From Peronospora farinosa (taxonomy: Eukaryota > Oomycota > Peronosporomycetes > Peronosporales > Peronosporaceae): 64,000 nt of DNA. The notes below the pieces were generated by a model, which was not told the DNA's origin, made no database searches, and worked only from the letters and a program-made list of their open reading frames with translations. Shown in pieces: positions 1 through 9,235 of this stretch. The stretch is from contig CANTFK010000961.1 of assembly GCA_947646735.1 (NCBI GenBank), positions 798,571 to 862,570 on the forward strand, read 5' to 3'. Position numbers and translations under genes: made by a program. Each line of letters opens with the position of its first letter. Positions within the stretch are counted from its first letter, which is position 1.

Positions 1-125
1 TCTTTAGATGCGCATTCCCTACGTAGCTTAATTATAGTGAAGCTCGCGGATCGACGTTTATCTGTGACGTCATTCAATGGTAGCTGACGCGTCATTCTCT
101 TCAATTCGCAGACACAAGGGAGGGT
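1..125. repeat. Repeat D fragment (LTR-like), left flank of element 1
   Basis: This sequence resembles 28168-28260: both contain a GATGCGCAT block followed by GACGTCATTCAATG. The continuation after element 1 (from 8324) resembles 35810-35880. Element 1 therefore sits inside a copy of a dispersed repeat, called D here, whose right end at 35906 reads CCCGTTACA like the LTR ends in this window. No coding potential is seen. Confidence 0.6.
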
Positions 126-585
126 TGTAATCGGGCACCCTCCGACTATACTGATTACAGTATAGTCTACTTTCACATATTACAGTGAAAGCAGGTGCCT
201 CAATTACCTCTCTTACACAAGAGGCAGAGGAAGCTTTACTTCAAAACAAACGCTTAGAAGTAGAGGAAAAGAAAACTGTATTTAATATAGTTAACTATCT
301 TTATAAAACTAATCTGTTATAACCTATGTTAACTATATTAGACTACAACTATGTATGTTGACAACTTGCCCTCCACTCATTGCGCGCGTCCATCGGTCAT
401 TGGTCAGCGCGTTGGTTGATATGATGGCCCATATCAACCAATGAGAGGGCATCTCCAACTTCAAGGAGATCTAGGAACAATACTATAAGAAAAAGTAATA
501 TTGTCAAAATATTATTAGTTATAATAATATTTTATTGACACTTCATATAAGTGTCAATATTATGTAACGGGCTCACCCCGTTACA
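126..585 (-). repeat. Element 1 3' LTR
   Basis: This 460-bp LTR is the downstream one for the minus-strand element. It is almost entirely short inverted repeats: a 10-bp stem at 144-153/158-167, an 11-bp stem at 412-422/431-441, and terminal TGTAACGGG/CCCGTTACA arms near 563-585. It differs from the 7858-8323 copy at only a few positions, including a few extra A residues in the other copy. Confidence 0.93.
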
Positions 586-602
586 TCACCCCCCCCCTTC
601 CT
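586..602 (-). other. Element 1 polypurine tract
   Basis: Directly inside the 3' LTR the minus strand reads GGAAGGGGGGGGGGTGA. A purine run abutting the 3' LTR is the expected plus-strand primer site of an LTR retrotransposon. Equivalent tracts lie at 20617 (element 4), 28672 (element 3) and before 20161 (element 2). Confidence 0.7.
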
Positions 603-688
603 TAGCCAACAGTCACATTAGTGACTGTTTAGTGACTATGGGAAAGGAGCACTTGTTGAATTTTCTTTTATTCCAACATTTTTACGCT

Positions 689-2404
689 ATGACAAAGTCA
701 ATGCGCGTCGCTGCTAATGCAGCTAAGAGCTCGGCTGCTCGCCTATGTGCAGCCGCTACTGAGGCTTCACAGCCTCAGCCAGCAGACACTAATGTGTCTG
801 CTGGAAGGCAACATCAGCCTGCAACGCCTGTTGCAGGTTCACGTAGCGCTTCGCCACGTAAAGAGTGACCCAGAGTTAGTCGTTGACTACTCTGGTGAGT
901 CGGATGACGCATCCGACTCAAAGTCATCTCTTCCACTCCCGAGCTCTCCCCGGGGTGATACCTCGTCGTCTAATGTTACGAAGAGGGATCGTGGTACATT
1001 GAGTGAATCAATGTACCGTGAAATGTTCGGGTCGTCTAATGAATCCTTCGACTCGCCAAACGAGTCGAAGGATAGTGACTCGGGTGGGGACCGTAAGGGT
1101 GATGTCAGTGCTTCTACTGACATCAATGCTCATAGTGTCGGTACCTCTAGTGACACTATGCTCGTGGTGTCGGTACTTCTGTTGACACCACGCAGGAGGC
1201 TTTAGACCGCAACGTATTGCGTCTTGCTCCTGATCGCAAACCATGGATGCTACCCAAGCATCTGCTTGATCGTTGGTCTGGAAAGACCAACGAACGGTTC
1301 CCCATACCGTTGTTTGATGCGTCAAAGCTTAATGGCCTTGACGCCAGTGCGAAGAACTTTCGCACTGAGAACGATTATTACATCGATGTGTTTCTTGAAC
1401 ATCGATGGTATGGCCCACACAAGAAGCGTGAGGCTGACGCGTTCCTCCAATCTCGAAACGCGTTTATCACCAACGATTTAAACGTTGGGAAAGAGTCTTG
1501 GTTTCAAAGACTTTTTGCTAGCCGCAATAAGGTTGAGAAACGAAGTACGTCCGGTGCATGCTATCGTTTGCACCGGTTATCTAGAGAAGCAGGCCTGTTA
1601 TGCCTCTCTTGGGGCGACCCATGACCGGGGTGCCTGAGCACCTCGTCAAGAGCGCCTAAGGAGGCGTACCTCCTTCCTGAGCCCTGGTGGAGGGCTCGCA
1701 TCTCTTCTGAGATGCGTGAAGGGATTGCTACTTTGCAATCCATTTACGAGCGCGCTTGGCTCTAGTTTTTCGATGGTCCTTCACCATCGGGTGTCCCTTG
1801 TCGTACTGTTTGACAAGGCCGGGAACTTCGGCCATCAGTTGGGCCCGAGGTTTCCAGCTATCCGCCGAAGGCGGATAGCCACGCCACCGGACAAGATAAC
1901 TCGTCCGACGTCCCTCCACCTCGCGGTGCTTTAGTAAGCGTTCCACGAGAAAGCGCTTCCCGCCATGAGGGTCCACCAGCGGATGCGGTGGTGGAGGGAA
2001 AACACTGTCCGATTCTTTCATCGGACTTGGCTGCTGAGTTAGACGGGTTTGCCCGTGTAACTCGTGAGCTCCGTTGTGATGTTGATCATGAACGGGATAA
2101 GCGTCGCCGCTTAGAGGACATTGTGCGACAGCTTGGGTTTGACCATGAGAAGTCTCGGGCAAACAATGCTGTCGCACTATTGAAGAATGAATGGCGGCTT
2201 CATTCTCTAAGTAACGAGCTGGCGACAGCTCGTCAGGATATCGTCCAATATCATGGGAAGATCTCATCTCTACACGAAGGAGTATCGAATCTGGTTCGTG
2301 AAAACAAGGATCTGAAGGGGATTCTTGAGAGTAATGGCTATCTTCGTCGTTCGAAGAAGCCGCGTACTGAACGTACGGAAGAAGACGTCCCACGTAAAAC
2401 GTAG
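689..2404 (+). pseudogene. Antisense gene of element 1 (aORF), decayed
   Basis: The plus strand, antisense to the element, is open in pieces from ATG 689: to 868, then another frame to 1205, then 1217-1624 and 1988-2404 in one frame, with in-frame stops between. The pieces show an Ala-rich start, the motif DPELVVDY, an acidic Ser-rich stretch, a NERFPIPL motif and a long charged C-terminal coiled coil (about 1990-2330). Element 2 has DPSFVVDY and DRAFPIPV in the same order on its antisense strand, and element 3 has a VDY motif near its start, so these are homologous. The last 680 bp overlap the pol chromodomain region on the other strand. No known domain was recognised; a role as a coiled-coil accessory protein is inference. 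Confidence 0.6.
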
Positions 2405-3842
2405 GATGCGTACGCATCCTGCGTGGCAACTCGATCTTGTATGCTTTGCCTAGGCGGCGAAATACACGAAACGGGCCGCTGTACTTGGGCAACAATTTAT
2501 TGCTGCCCACGTTAGTCACTACATGTTTAGGTAGGTTTACTGTTGACAGTAAAACTAAATCACCTTCAATAAATGTCTGAGCATTTTCCCTTCCATTATT
2601 GTCTGCGTGTCGCTTTTGCTTATCCACCGCTGCTGCGATGGAGTCTTGCGCGAAACGGACTACCGCTTCACGAGTCAGCAGGAGATCCTTAGCTGACTCG
2701 TTGCTTTTGGCTGCAGTGCATTGTGAGTGCACTGCAGAGATATCGGTTACTAATTCATCGAGAACAATACTGTTCTCGTTTGTGATACCTCGAACAATGC
2801 TAATATCGTCAGCATCGTTATCAGTAAGAGCGTCATCGCTCTTACTTTCTTCCTCTTCACCGAAGTCGAATGGTACGACTTCGGTTACTTTCGCGTCGAC
2901 CATAACGTCGTCGCGTGATGAGCAAGAGCCATATTGGTTCTCGCTCGAGCGAGTTCCTCCCCCCTTTAAATTAGATTCACCCTCTACTTAGGTGGGGACA
3001 CGTGGATGGCGAAGGCCATTCACGTAGAACGGTGTATGCGTCGTGGAGGCATGCACGGAGTTGTTGATGGCGAATTCGACCATCGACAAGAACTCACTCC
3101 AACTCGTAAACGAGTGGACGTACCCTCGAAGAATCATTTCGAGGACGCGATTGGCGCGTTCAGTCTGACCATCAATTTATGGATGGTCAGAAGTAGACAT
3201 TGTGAGCCGTGTTCCAAGTGTTTGGAACACGGAACGCCAAAACTCAGCCGTGAACCGGGGGTCCCTATCGGACACAAGTTCACGGGGTAAACCGTGCAAT
3301 CGAAAGATTGTATCGATAAACACTCGAGCACAGCCCTCTGCTGTGATCGACTCAGGTACAGCAACAAGATGTACCATCTTGCTTAACCTGTCTACAAACA
3401 CGAGAATACCATTATTTCCGTGAGCGTCTTTGGGAAACCCAAAGACAAAGTCCATTGATACGAACTCCCAGCACTCTGCCGGAACAGGTAGAGGCTGCAA
3501 TGGTGCACGGAGTGAAGGACTAGGCTTCACTCGTTGACACACCTCGCAAGCACGCACGTACTTGCGCACAAACTTATACTGGAGTGGCCAGTAAAAGTCG
3601 CGACTGACCGTGAGGTAAGTCTTCTCACGGCCGCGATGCCCACTTATTGGTGCATCGTGACATTCAAACATGATCCGTAACCTGAGATCATGTTGTGGCG
3701 GTACAACGACACGAGGCGTGTCGTTGTTGACGGCTGTGTAGTACAGTAAGCCGTTCCGCTGGGTGTATCGATCGAGAGAAGATCGATACATGGCAGGCAA
3801 GCGCTTCTTAGCTTGCGTGGATGGGTCCTTGAGATACTCCAT
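1728..3842 (-). pseudogene. Element 1 pol: integrase and C-terminal chromodomain
   Basis: Integrase inserts the cDNA. From the N-terminus there is an HHCC zinc finger (ECHDAPISGH...CEVCQ), the core with a first Asp in SMDFVFG and second in SDRDPRF, then the third-acid motif around 3170, reading HP-stop-IDGQTER. The stop is CAA to TAA, at 3174-3176. Another in-frame TAA follows RVPT near 2990. The C-terminal part from 2903 has the RMRTHPTFYVGRL integrase tail and ends in a chromodomain (FLVERLLKHR...YLVRWRGYP). Chromodomains steer chromoviral integration to marked chromatin. The last 680 bp overlap the antisense gene. The domain order is secure, but function is lost through stops. Confidence 0.85.
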
Positions 3843-3894
3843 CAGGCGTACAAGATCATTATCTTGTGCGCATGCCCTTCTAATGTCGTCGAGC

Positions 3895-5235
3895 TTAGCT
3901 CGACGACAAGACGCTGGTACTCAGCGTGGCGACAGTGGTGTTCACATCACTGTCGGATTGCACAGTCGGCTCTAGGTCAGGCCGACGTGAGAGAGCATCG
4001 GCGACGACGTTAAGTCGTCCCGGCTTATACTCCACGGAGAAGTTGTACTCCGCGAAGAATGACAACCATCTCGCCATTCGTTGCGAGAGTTGTGGACTAT
4101 TTACAGCCGTGCGTAGTGACTCATGGTCTGTATATACAATGAACGGTCTATCTCCTAAAAGATAGACGCGAAACTTAGCCAGTGCATACTTCATGGCAAG
4201 GAGTTCCTTGTCATGCACCGGATAATTGCGCTCGGCCGGTTGCAGCTGACGCGATTGATAACAGACGAAACGCTCTGCGCCGTCTGTATCATATTGCATC
4301 AGTGCGCAGCCGATTGCAAAATCACTTGCGTCACAGACCACATGAAATGGTCTATCTTGATCGGCAATCGCCAATACTGGCGATTGCATCAAGCTTTGCT
4401 TGATGCGTTCAAAGGAACGCTGACAGTCAGCGTTCCAATTCCACTTTACATTTTTCTTGAGTAAACAAGAAAGATGTACTGTCATTTCGGCGTAATTGCG
4501 CGAGTACTTGTGCAAGTACGCCGCTAGCCCAAGGAACTTCCTTAGCCCCTTGACATCGACTGGCACTGGCCATTCGGTGATCGCCTTGATCTTCTCTGGA
4601 TCAGGGCGTACGCCGTTCTTGCCGACGATGCACCGAAGAAGTGGTATTTCGCTAGCTACGAATATACACTTCTTGAGGTTGGCGTACAACTTATGCTCGC
4701 ACATAAGTGTAAAAACCTTACGGACGTGGAGTCTATGGACTTCCACGTCTGTTTTCCCGTCCATAGCTCGACTATGGACGAACACAAAATCGAAGTAACT
4801 TGGTGCGAATTCGCGCACCGGTCTCAATAGATGTGAAACACATCTATTGAATGTGGCTGGTGCATTACTGAGCCCTTGCGGCATCACCAACCATTCCCAG
4901 ATCATACCACTGGGAGTGCTCACTGCTGTGTACGGGATGTCCCGTTCACGCATTAGGATCTGATAGAAACCATCCATCAAATCCATGGACGAAAAGATGG
5001 TACTATTAGACATACCATCTATGATTAGGTCCTTTCTCAATATCGGCGTTTGTGCCAGTATCGTTGCAGCGTTCAACTTGTTGAACGCGTGTACTATCCT
5101 CCACCCTCCTGTGGCCTTGCGCACACAGAAGGTCGGAGAGCTGTGAGGTGAAGTTGACTCCCTCACATGGCCCGCTGATAGGCGATCGGCAAAGAACTTG
5201 TCGATCGCCTCGACCTGTTCCCGAGGCAGGGGTCA
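3895..5235 (-). pseudogene. Element 1 pol: reverse transcriptase and RNase H
   Basis: RT copies the element RNA and RNase H removes the template. The region has the RT start (SSPTFCVRKATGGWRIVHAF), the palm DLMDGFYQI, then the active-site segment reading YFDFVFVHS where active relatives have YFDD, so one catalytic Asp is lost. RNase H follows with VVCDASDFAIGCAL, DKELLAMKYAL and YTDHESL. Just upstream, near 5230-5240, there is a frameshift relative to the protease segment and a TGG-to-TGA stop in the conserved QWPLP motif. This copy cannot make active enzyme. Confidence 0.88.
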
Positions 5236-6644
5236 CTGCTTCATGACACATTATTTTGTGCCAGAACAAGGTCGATTTCGTGTCGAGTACCTTTATCCTT
5301 AGGCAACTCGCACGGAACGGATTCAGGGAATACATCCTTGAATTCGGCCAAATCCTTGTACAAAGGATTTGACTTCAGCGACTCCCAGGATTGCGATGTA
5401 TATCTCTCAATCCGAGTCTTCTCATCAAGGACACTCTCGTCCATTGATGAGCTGCTGAGAACCCGTTCGTTCTCGGCAAAAAATGTTGCTGACCGAATTT
5501 CAGTCATGTACTCGTCCTCTGCGACGAGCACACAGATCTGCTTGGCTTTGCCACTACTCAGACCACGCAAGAACCTTTTAGGTTCTAGCGTAGGCAACTG
5601 AGTTATCTCCGAAGTTAACTTCGGAGGCGCGATCATATCAAGCGTATAAGCGCCTACGTTTGACCCGTCATTAACCAAGACGTTCAACGTCTCGGTTACT
5701 TCCTGGGGACTTATCTTCTCAGGGCACTGGGGACTTATTCCCTCAGTGATTATTTCCTGGGGAGTTATTCCCGCAGGCTCGATGGAACTTGTTCCATCGA
5801 CTTCCTCTAGCTGTGGTGGCGCAACCACAGCGAGATCCTCTACGATCAACTCTCCAGTTGATCTAGGATTACCGTGTTGCCGCTTCTGGGCAACCGGTTT
5901 ACTCTTCGGTGAATGCTGCCCTCTAGGCGAGCATTCATGTCCCAGTCCACTCGACTTATTCGAGTGGTGGACCTTCGGCGCTGCCTGTGCTTGTGCACAG
6001 CCACCGGCAGCTTGCTCCACAGCGTGATTGTCTGTCACGCTGAGCTCTTGTGCAGTCGTACTAACGACCGAACCACAAGTGAGGCCATCGCACTCACTCG
6101 TAGTACATTCACACGTTTGTGAACGCTCCAAGACGTTCATCAGATGGCCATCTGATGAACAAGCGGCAGGCATCTTCACGGTTTGATGCTGCCAGCTGAC
6201 CCATGGCTCGTACCTTCTGAGCCATGGTAATCCTAGGATGACATCAAATTTGTCATCCAGGTCAAGTACGATGAAATCATCATCGTACTTTTTGCCTTCA
6301 AGCGTGTAGTGAATTCCCACTACACGTTTCTTTACGGATACGCCAGTTGCAAGGCGCACCATCATCCTCGTTGAAGTGGTCTCGCGCTCAACATATATGA
6401 GCCTACGATCATCTAGCGATTGGCGTCGAACAAAGTTGTTTGACGCCTCCTAATCAACTAGGGCGCGAAGTGACATGTTCTTTGTCACTTCGATCTTCAA
6501 TGTGATGAGGGATACCTCATCACTGGGAACGGCAACACACAGTGACTGTGTGTTGGGAGCAACCTTCGTCAAGAGTCCCGCGAACTCTCTTGACGTTGCT
6601 GGATCAGTAGGGCGCTCCGCCCCTACTGACCCCGACCGTTTTTT
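5236..6644 (-). pseudogene. Element 1 pol: aspartic protease and repeat-rich spacer
   Basis: The pol frame is open in the -1 frame relative to gag from the slippery heptamer at 6638-6644. The retropepsin active site should read LVDSGAS; here it reads LVD-stop-EAS near 6450, so the catalytic triplet is destroyed by a nonsense and a missense change. Downstream the DVILGLPWL motif of the second half of the protease is intact. About 250 residues of low-complexity spacer with repeated PQE/SPQ units separate it from RT. The segment ends in KGTRHEIDLV, just before the RT domain and a frameshift. Confidence 0.8.
6605..6644 (-). promoter_or_regulatory. Putative -1 frameshift signal at gag end, element 1
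   Basis: On the minus strand the gag frame reads tcA AAA AAC, the canonical -1 slippery heptamer (6638-6644), then a 9-nt spacer (6629-6637), then an 8-bp perfect stem CAGTAGGG (6621-6628) pairing with CCCTACTG (complement of 6605-6612). The gag stop TAG (6623-6625) lies in the stem. The pol frame is -1 relative to gag and open across the junction. The same layout occurs at 14353-14392, 62662-62700 and 34023-34065. Confidence 0.7.
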
Positions 6645-7810
6645 GATGGTCCACCACGTTGTTGCGATTTCGCAGCAACGTGGGACCCACGTCTCTGTCC
6701 CTTCTTGGCAGACGGTCGATCGTCACTCCCAGTGTTACGAGACACTGGTCGTGGGGCACTACACTCATAAGCGTAGTGGCCCAACTTCTGACAGCGATTG
6801 CACTTTTGCAATCGCTTGTACCCTGGAGAGCGAGGTCGCTCGCTCTCTACATAGAAGAGGTCCATTGGTTCTGGACCTCCGCCCTCCTGTCGTCTCGGTG
6901 GACGATAGGACCCCGAGTGGACGTGAGCCTGTTGCAGGCTAAAGTCCTCCTGTTCCGCTGCAGAGATCGCTTGGTCCAGCAATTCTAGTTCCTAGCGGAA
7001 CAGGTGGGTCTTGACAGGACCATCTGTCAGACCCTTGATGAACACAGTAACCTGCGTGTGTTTCTCGATTGGGTTCAGTACGATACAGCTAACGAGGTAT
7101 CGTACGTGTTGGGCGTAAGCAGCGTGTATATCACGCTTACCCTGTTTCAAATCCAGGAGCTCAGCCCGAGCCCTGAATTCGGCGCGAGGCGGTTCAAACG
7201 TGTTTTTGAGCCGCGCCTTGAAGACGTCATACGTTGGGAAAACGTATGGGTCGTGCAGTTTGAGCCCTAAGGCCCAAGCTTTGGCACGTCCTCCCAAGTT
7301 CGACATGGCGAACTTGACCATCATCGCATCGTCATCGATGCGACAAGCCTCAATGGCATCGTCGAGCTCGACGAAACCTCTCAACAAGGAGTCGCTTTCG
7401 ACTGCCTTGTACTTGGAGACATCAATCTTCAAGGACTCGGGTCGACGTGTATACGTCGACCCGGCAGCAACAGCACTAGCCTGCTGTTGTCTCAACAGTT
7501 CAGACTGTTGAGCACCCTGCTGCATCAACAAGTCAGCTTGTTGAGCGCCTTGTTCTCTCAACAGTTCAACCTGTTGAGAACCTTGCTTCTCTAGCAAGGT
7601 GAGTTTCTTTACAACTTCGTCAAGTTCATGTTGTATGAACTTGGCGATGGTTGCATGTTGGTCGTCTCCGCTAAGAGAGAGCAACATGGCACCAACGGAA
7701 GGGTTGCCGATGGTTTCAGCCATACGATGAACCGCATTCCATTCGAGGTCACTCAAATGGTGGAAATCATCACGCGTTGCGTGATGACGTTCATCACCCG
7801 CTGATTTCAT
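6623..7810 (-). pseudogene. Element 1 gag (capsid and zinc knuckle)
   Basis: Gag forms the particle that packages element RNA. The first ATG is at 7810, 33 nt past the primer site. The N-terminal part has coiled-coil repeats (QQVELLREQGAQQ-like, about 7500-7620), then the retrotransposon gag core (FKARLKNTFEPPRAEFRARA). One in-frame TAG at 6992-6994 interrupts it; the frame then continues to the CCHC zinc knuckle CNRCQKLGHYAYEC (6761-6802) and stops at TAG 6623. With that single stop removed the frame is continuous, so the lesion is a simple nonsense change. Confidence 0.88.
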
Positions 7811-7842
7811 AGCGGGTGGTGCGGTGGTCGCTGAACGGACCA

Positions 7843-7855
7843 CGAAGTGCTACCA
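7843..7855 (-). other. Element 1 primer binding site
   Basis: Two bases inside the 5' LTR the minus strand reads TGGTAGCACTTCG. The first 8 bases, TGGTAGCA, are complementary to the 3' end of eukaryotic initiator methionine tRNAs (ending UGCUACCA). Elements 2, 3, 4 and 5 use TGGTAGC starts at the same place, so all share one primer type. Confidence 0.65.
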
Positions 7856-7857
7856 GG

Positions 7858-8323
7858 TGTAATCGGGAACCCTCCGACTATACTGATTACAGTATAGTCT
7901 ACTTTCACATATTACAGTGAAAGCAGGTGCCTCAATTACCTCTCTTACACAAGAGGCAGAGGAAGCTTTACTTCAAAACAAACGCTTAGAAGTAGAGGAA
8001 AAGAAAAACTGTATTTAATATAGTTAACTATCTTTATAAAAAAAACTAATCTGTTATAACCTATGTTAACTATATTAGACTAACAACTATGTATGTTGAC
8101 AACTTGCCCTCCACTCATTGCGCGCGTCCATCGGTCATTGGTCAGCGCGTTGGTTGATATGATGGCCCATATCAACCAATGAGAGGGCATCTCCAACTTC
8201 AAGGAGATCTAGGAACAATATTATAAGAAAAGGTAATATTGTCAAAATATTATTTGTTATAATAATATTTTATTGACACTTCATATAAGTGTCTATATTA
8301 TGTAACGGGCTCACCCCGTTACA
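7858..8323 (-). repeat. Element 1 5' LTR
   Basis: This 466-bp LTR is nearly identical to 126-585. It should contain the element promoter and polyadenylation signal, but no TATA box can be assigned with confidence. It has the same chain of inverted repeats as the other LTR and is followed by the AGGGT target duplication at 8324-8328. Confidence 0.93.
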
Positions 8324-8400
8324 AGGGTCGCATCAGGCGTAGCTACACACATACTAATGACCTCCCCGTTAAGTACTACGTAACAAAGCTAACGTGTGTA
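8324..8400. repeat. Repeat D fragment, right flank of element 1
   Basis: The sequence TACACACATACTAATGACC near 8341 matches TACACACGTACTTATGACC near 35823, and the following GTACTACGTAA matches GTGTTACGTAA. It continues repeat D after the element 1 insertion. Similarity fades past about 8400. The interval 8400-8460 holds nothing recognisable. Confidence 0.55.
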
Positions 8401-8465
8401 CATATGTTTCTAGCTACCTTCTATACCCTAATGATTACTAGCGCAGGTGATGCTGTCCGCTTAAA

Positions 8466-8637
8466 AAGCCCGGGGGGGGGAAACAGGGGGGGGGGGGCCC
8501 GGGGGGGGGGTTTAGAAAAGAAAAAACAAAAAACCCCCCCCCCCCCCCCCACCAAAAGGGTTGGGTAAGAGGGGGGGGGGGGGGCCCCCGACAAAAAACC
8601 CAAAAAAAGGGGCCCCCCCCCCGGGGGGGGGGGGGGC
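8466..8637. other. Poly-G/poly-C low-complexity tract, probable artefact
   Basis: About 170 bases consist almost only of runs of 8-17 G or C separated by short A runs. Nothing similar occurs elsewhere in the window apart from a C run at 35840 inside repeat D. Such sequence is typical of consensus errors at assembly gaps. It has no coding value. Confidence 0.6.
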
Positions 8638-8640
8638 TCT

Positions 8641-9181
8641 AAACAGTATTGGCTACATCATTTTACGCTTGAGCGTCCTCCATCTTAGTAGTAACATACC
8701 GTCTATTTTAAACATTAAGGATTGGTAAGATGTATGGAGTGCTTCTACCAGGACTTCGTCATTTTTCGCCTCGCTGGCTCATCCTGCTGGCTCGAGATGT
8801 CGGGCGTCACGGGGGACACTCCGAAAAGGGCACGTGGAATCGGTTATCCAGCCCGAGGTGTAAACAGTGGCTCAATGATCGCAAAAAGCGCCGGGCACCA
8901 GACTGATCAGTCCCGATCGACATCTGGTGCACCTGGACGGGGTCAATCAATTCACGTTCTTGGCAAGTTCGCTTAATGGGACCGGGATTCGCGCTCGGCG
9001 ATCGAGTCGGCGGCGATAGAGGGAGAGACTTGTCAAGTTTTCCTGGAGTGCGTTCCCCCAACGTGCACAGGAATTGTCTCAATATCGGACCAGTATTGCA
9101 CGGATAGAACCGGTACATGTTATTGATCCGATCTCAAGATTGTATGCTCTGGAATGCTGGGCACAACACGTGCCGAAAGAG
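8641..9181. other. Upstream region of the S33-like gene
   Basis: No gene is supported here. Short open frames exist on both strands but show no family motif, and their reading changes with every small open stretch. The interval separates the G/C tract from the promoter of the hydrolase pseudogene. Confidence 0.4.
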
Positions 9182-9198
9182 TTTTCATTCTCCAAAAA
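9182..9198 (+). promoter_or_regulatory. Oomycete initiator-like element of S33-like gene
   Basis: TTTTCATTCTCCAAAAA lies 38 bp before the ATG at 9236. It fits the oomycete initiator consensus around TCAYTYY, where transcription usually starts within about 50 bp of the start codon. Confidence 0.5.
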
Positions 9199-9235
9199 GC
9201 TTTCCAGACAACAAGCTTTCAAGACGACAGTAACG

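Larger units (their letters stand above)
126..8323 (-). mobile_element. Element 1: Ty3/gypsy chromovirus-type LTR retrotransposon
   Basis: The element has LTRs at 126-585 and 7858-8323, both starting TGTAATCGGG and ending CCCGTTACA on the plus strand, and a perfect 5-bp target duplication AGGGT at 121-125 and 8324-8328. On the minus strand the order is primer site, gag with zinc knuckle, protease, reverse transcriptase, RNase H, integrase, chromodomain. An antisense gene occupies the 3' region on the plus strand. By eye the LTRs differ at about 5 substitutions and 3 small indels in about 460 bp, so insertion is fairly recent. The genes carry several stops and frameshifts, so this copy is not autonomous. 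Confidence 0.93.

Noticed and set aside
144..167. Hairpins as intrinsic bacterial terminators
   Set aside because: They occur throughout coding and LTR sequence of eukaryotic elements and lack U tracts.
563..585. Terminal inverted repeats of a DNA transposon
   Set aside because: The long direct repeats, primer site, polypurine tract and gag-pol order define an LTR retrotransposon.
1217..1481. Second overlapping plus-strand frame at 1224-1481
   Set aside because: The 1217-1624 frame shares the FPIP motif with element 2; the other is its shadow.
8421..8603. Pro/Gly-rich open frame
   Set aside because: It is created by the poly-G/poly-C tract and has no biological signal.
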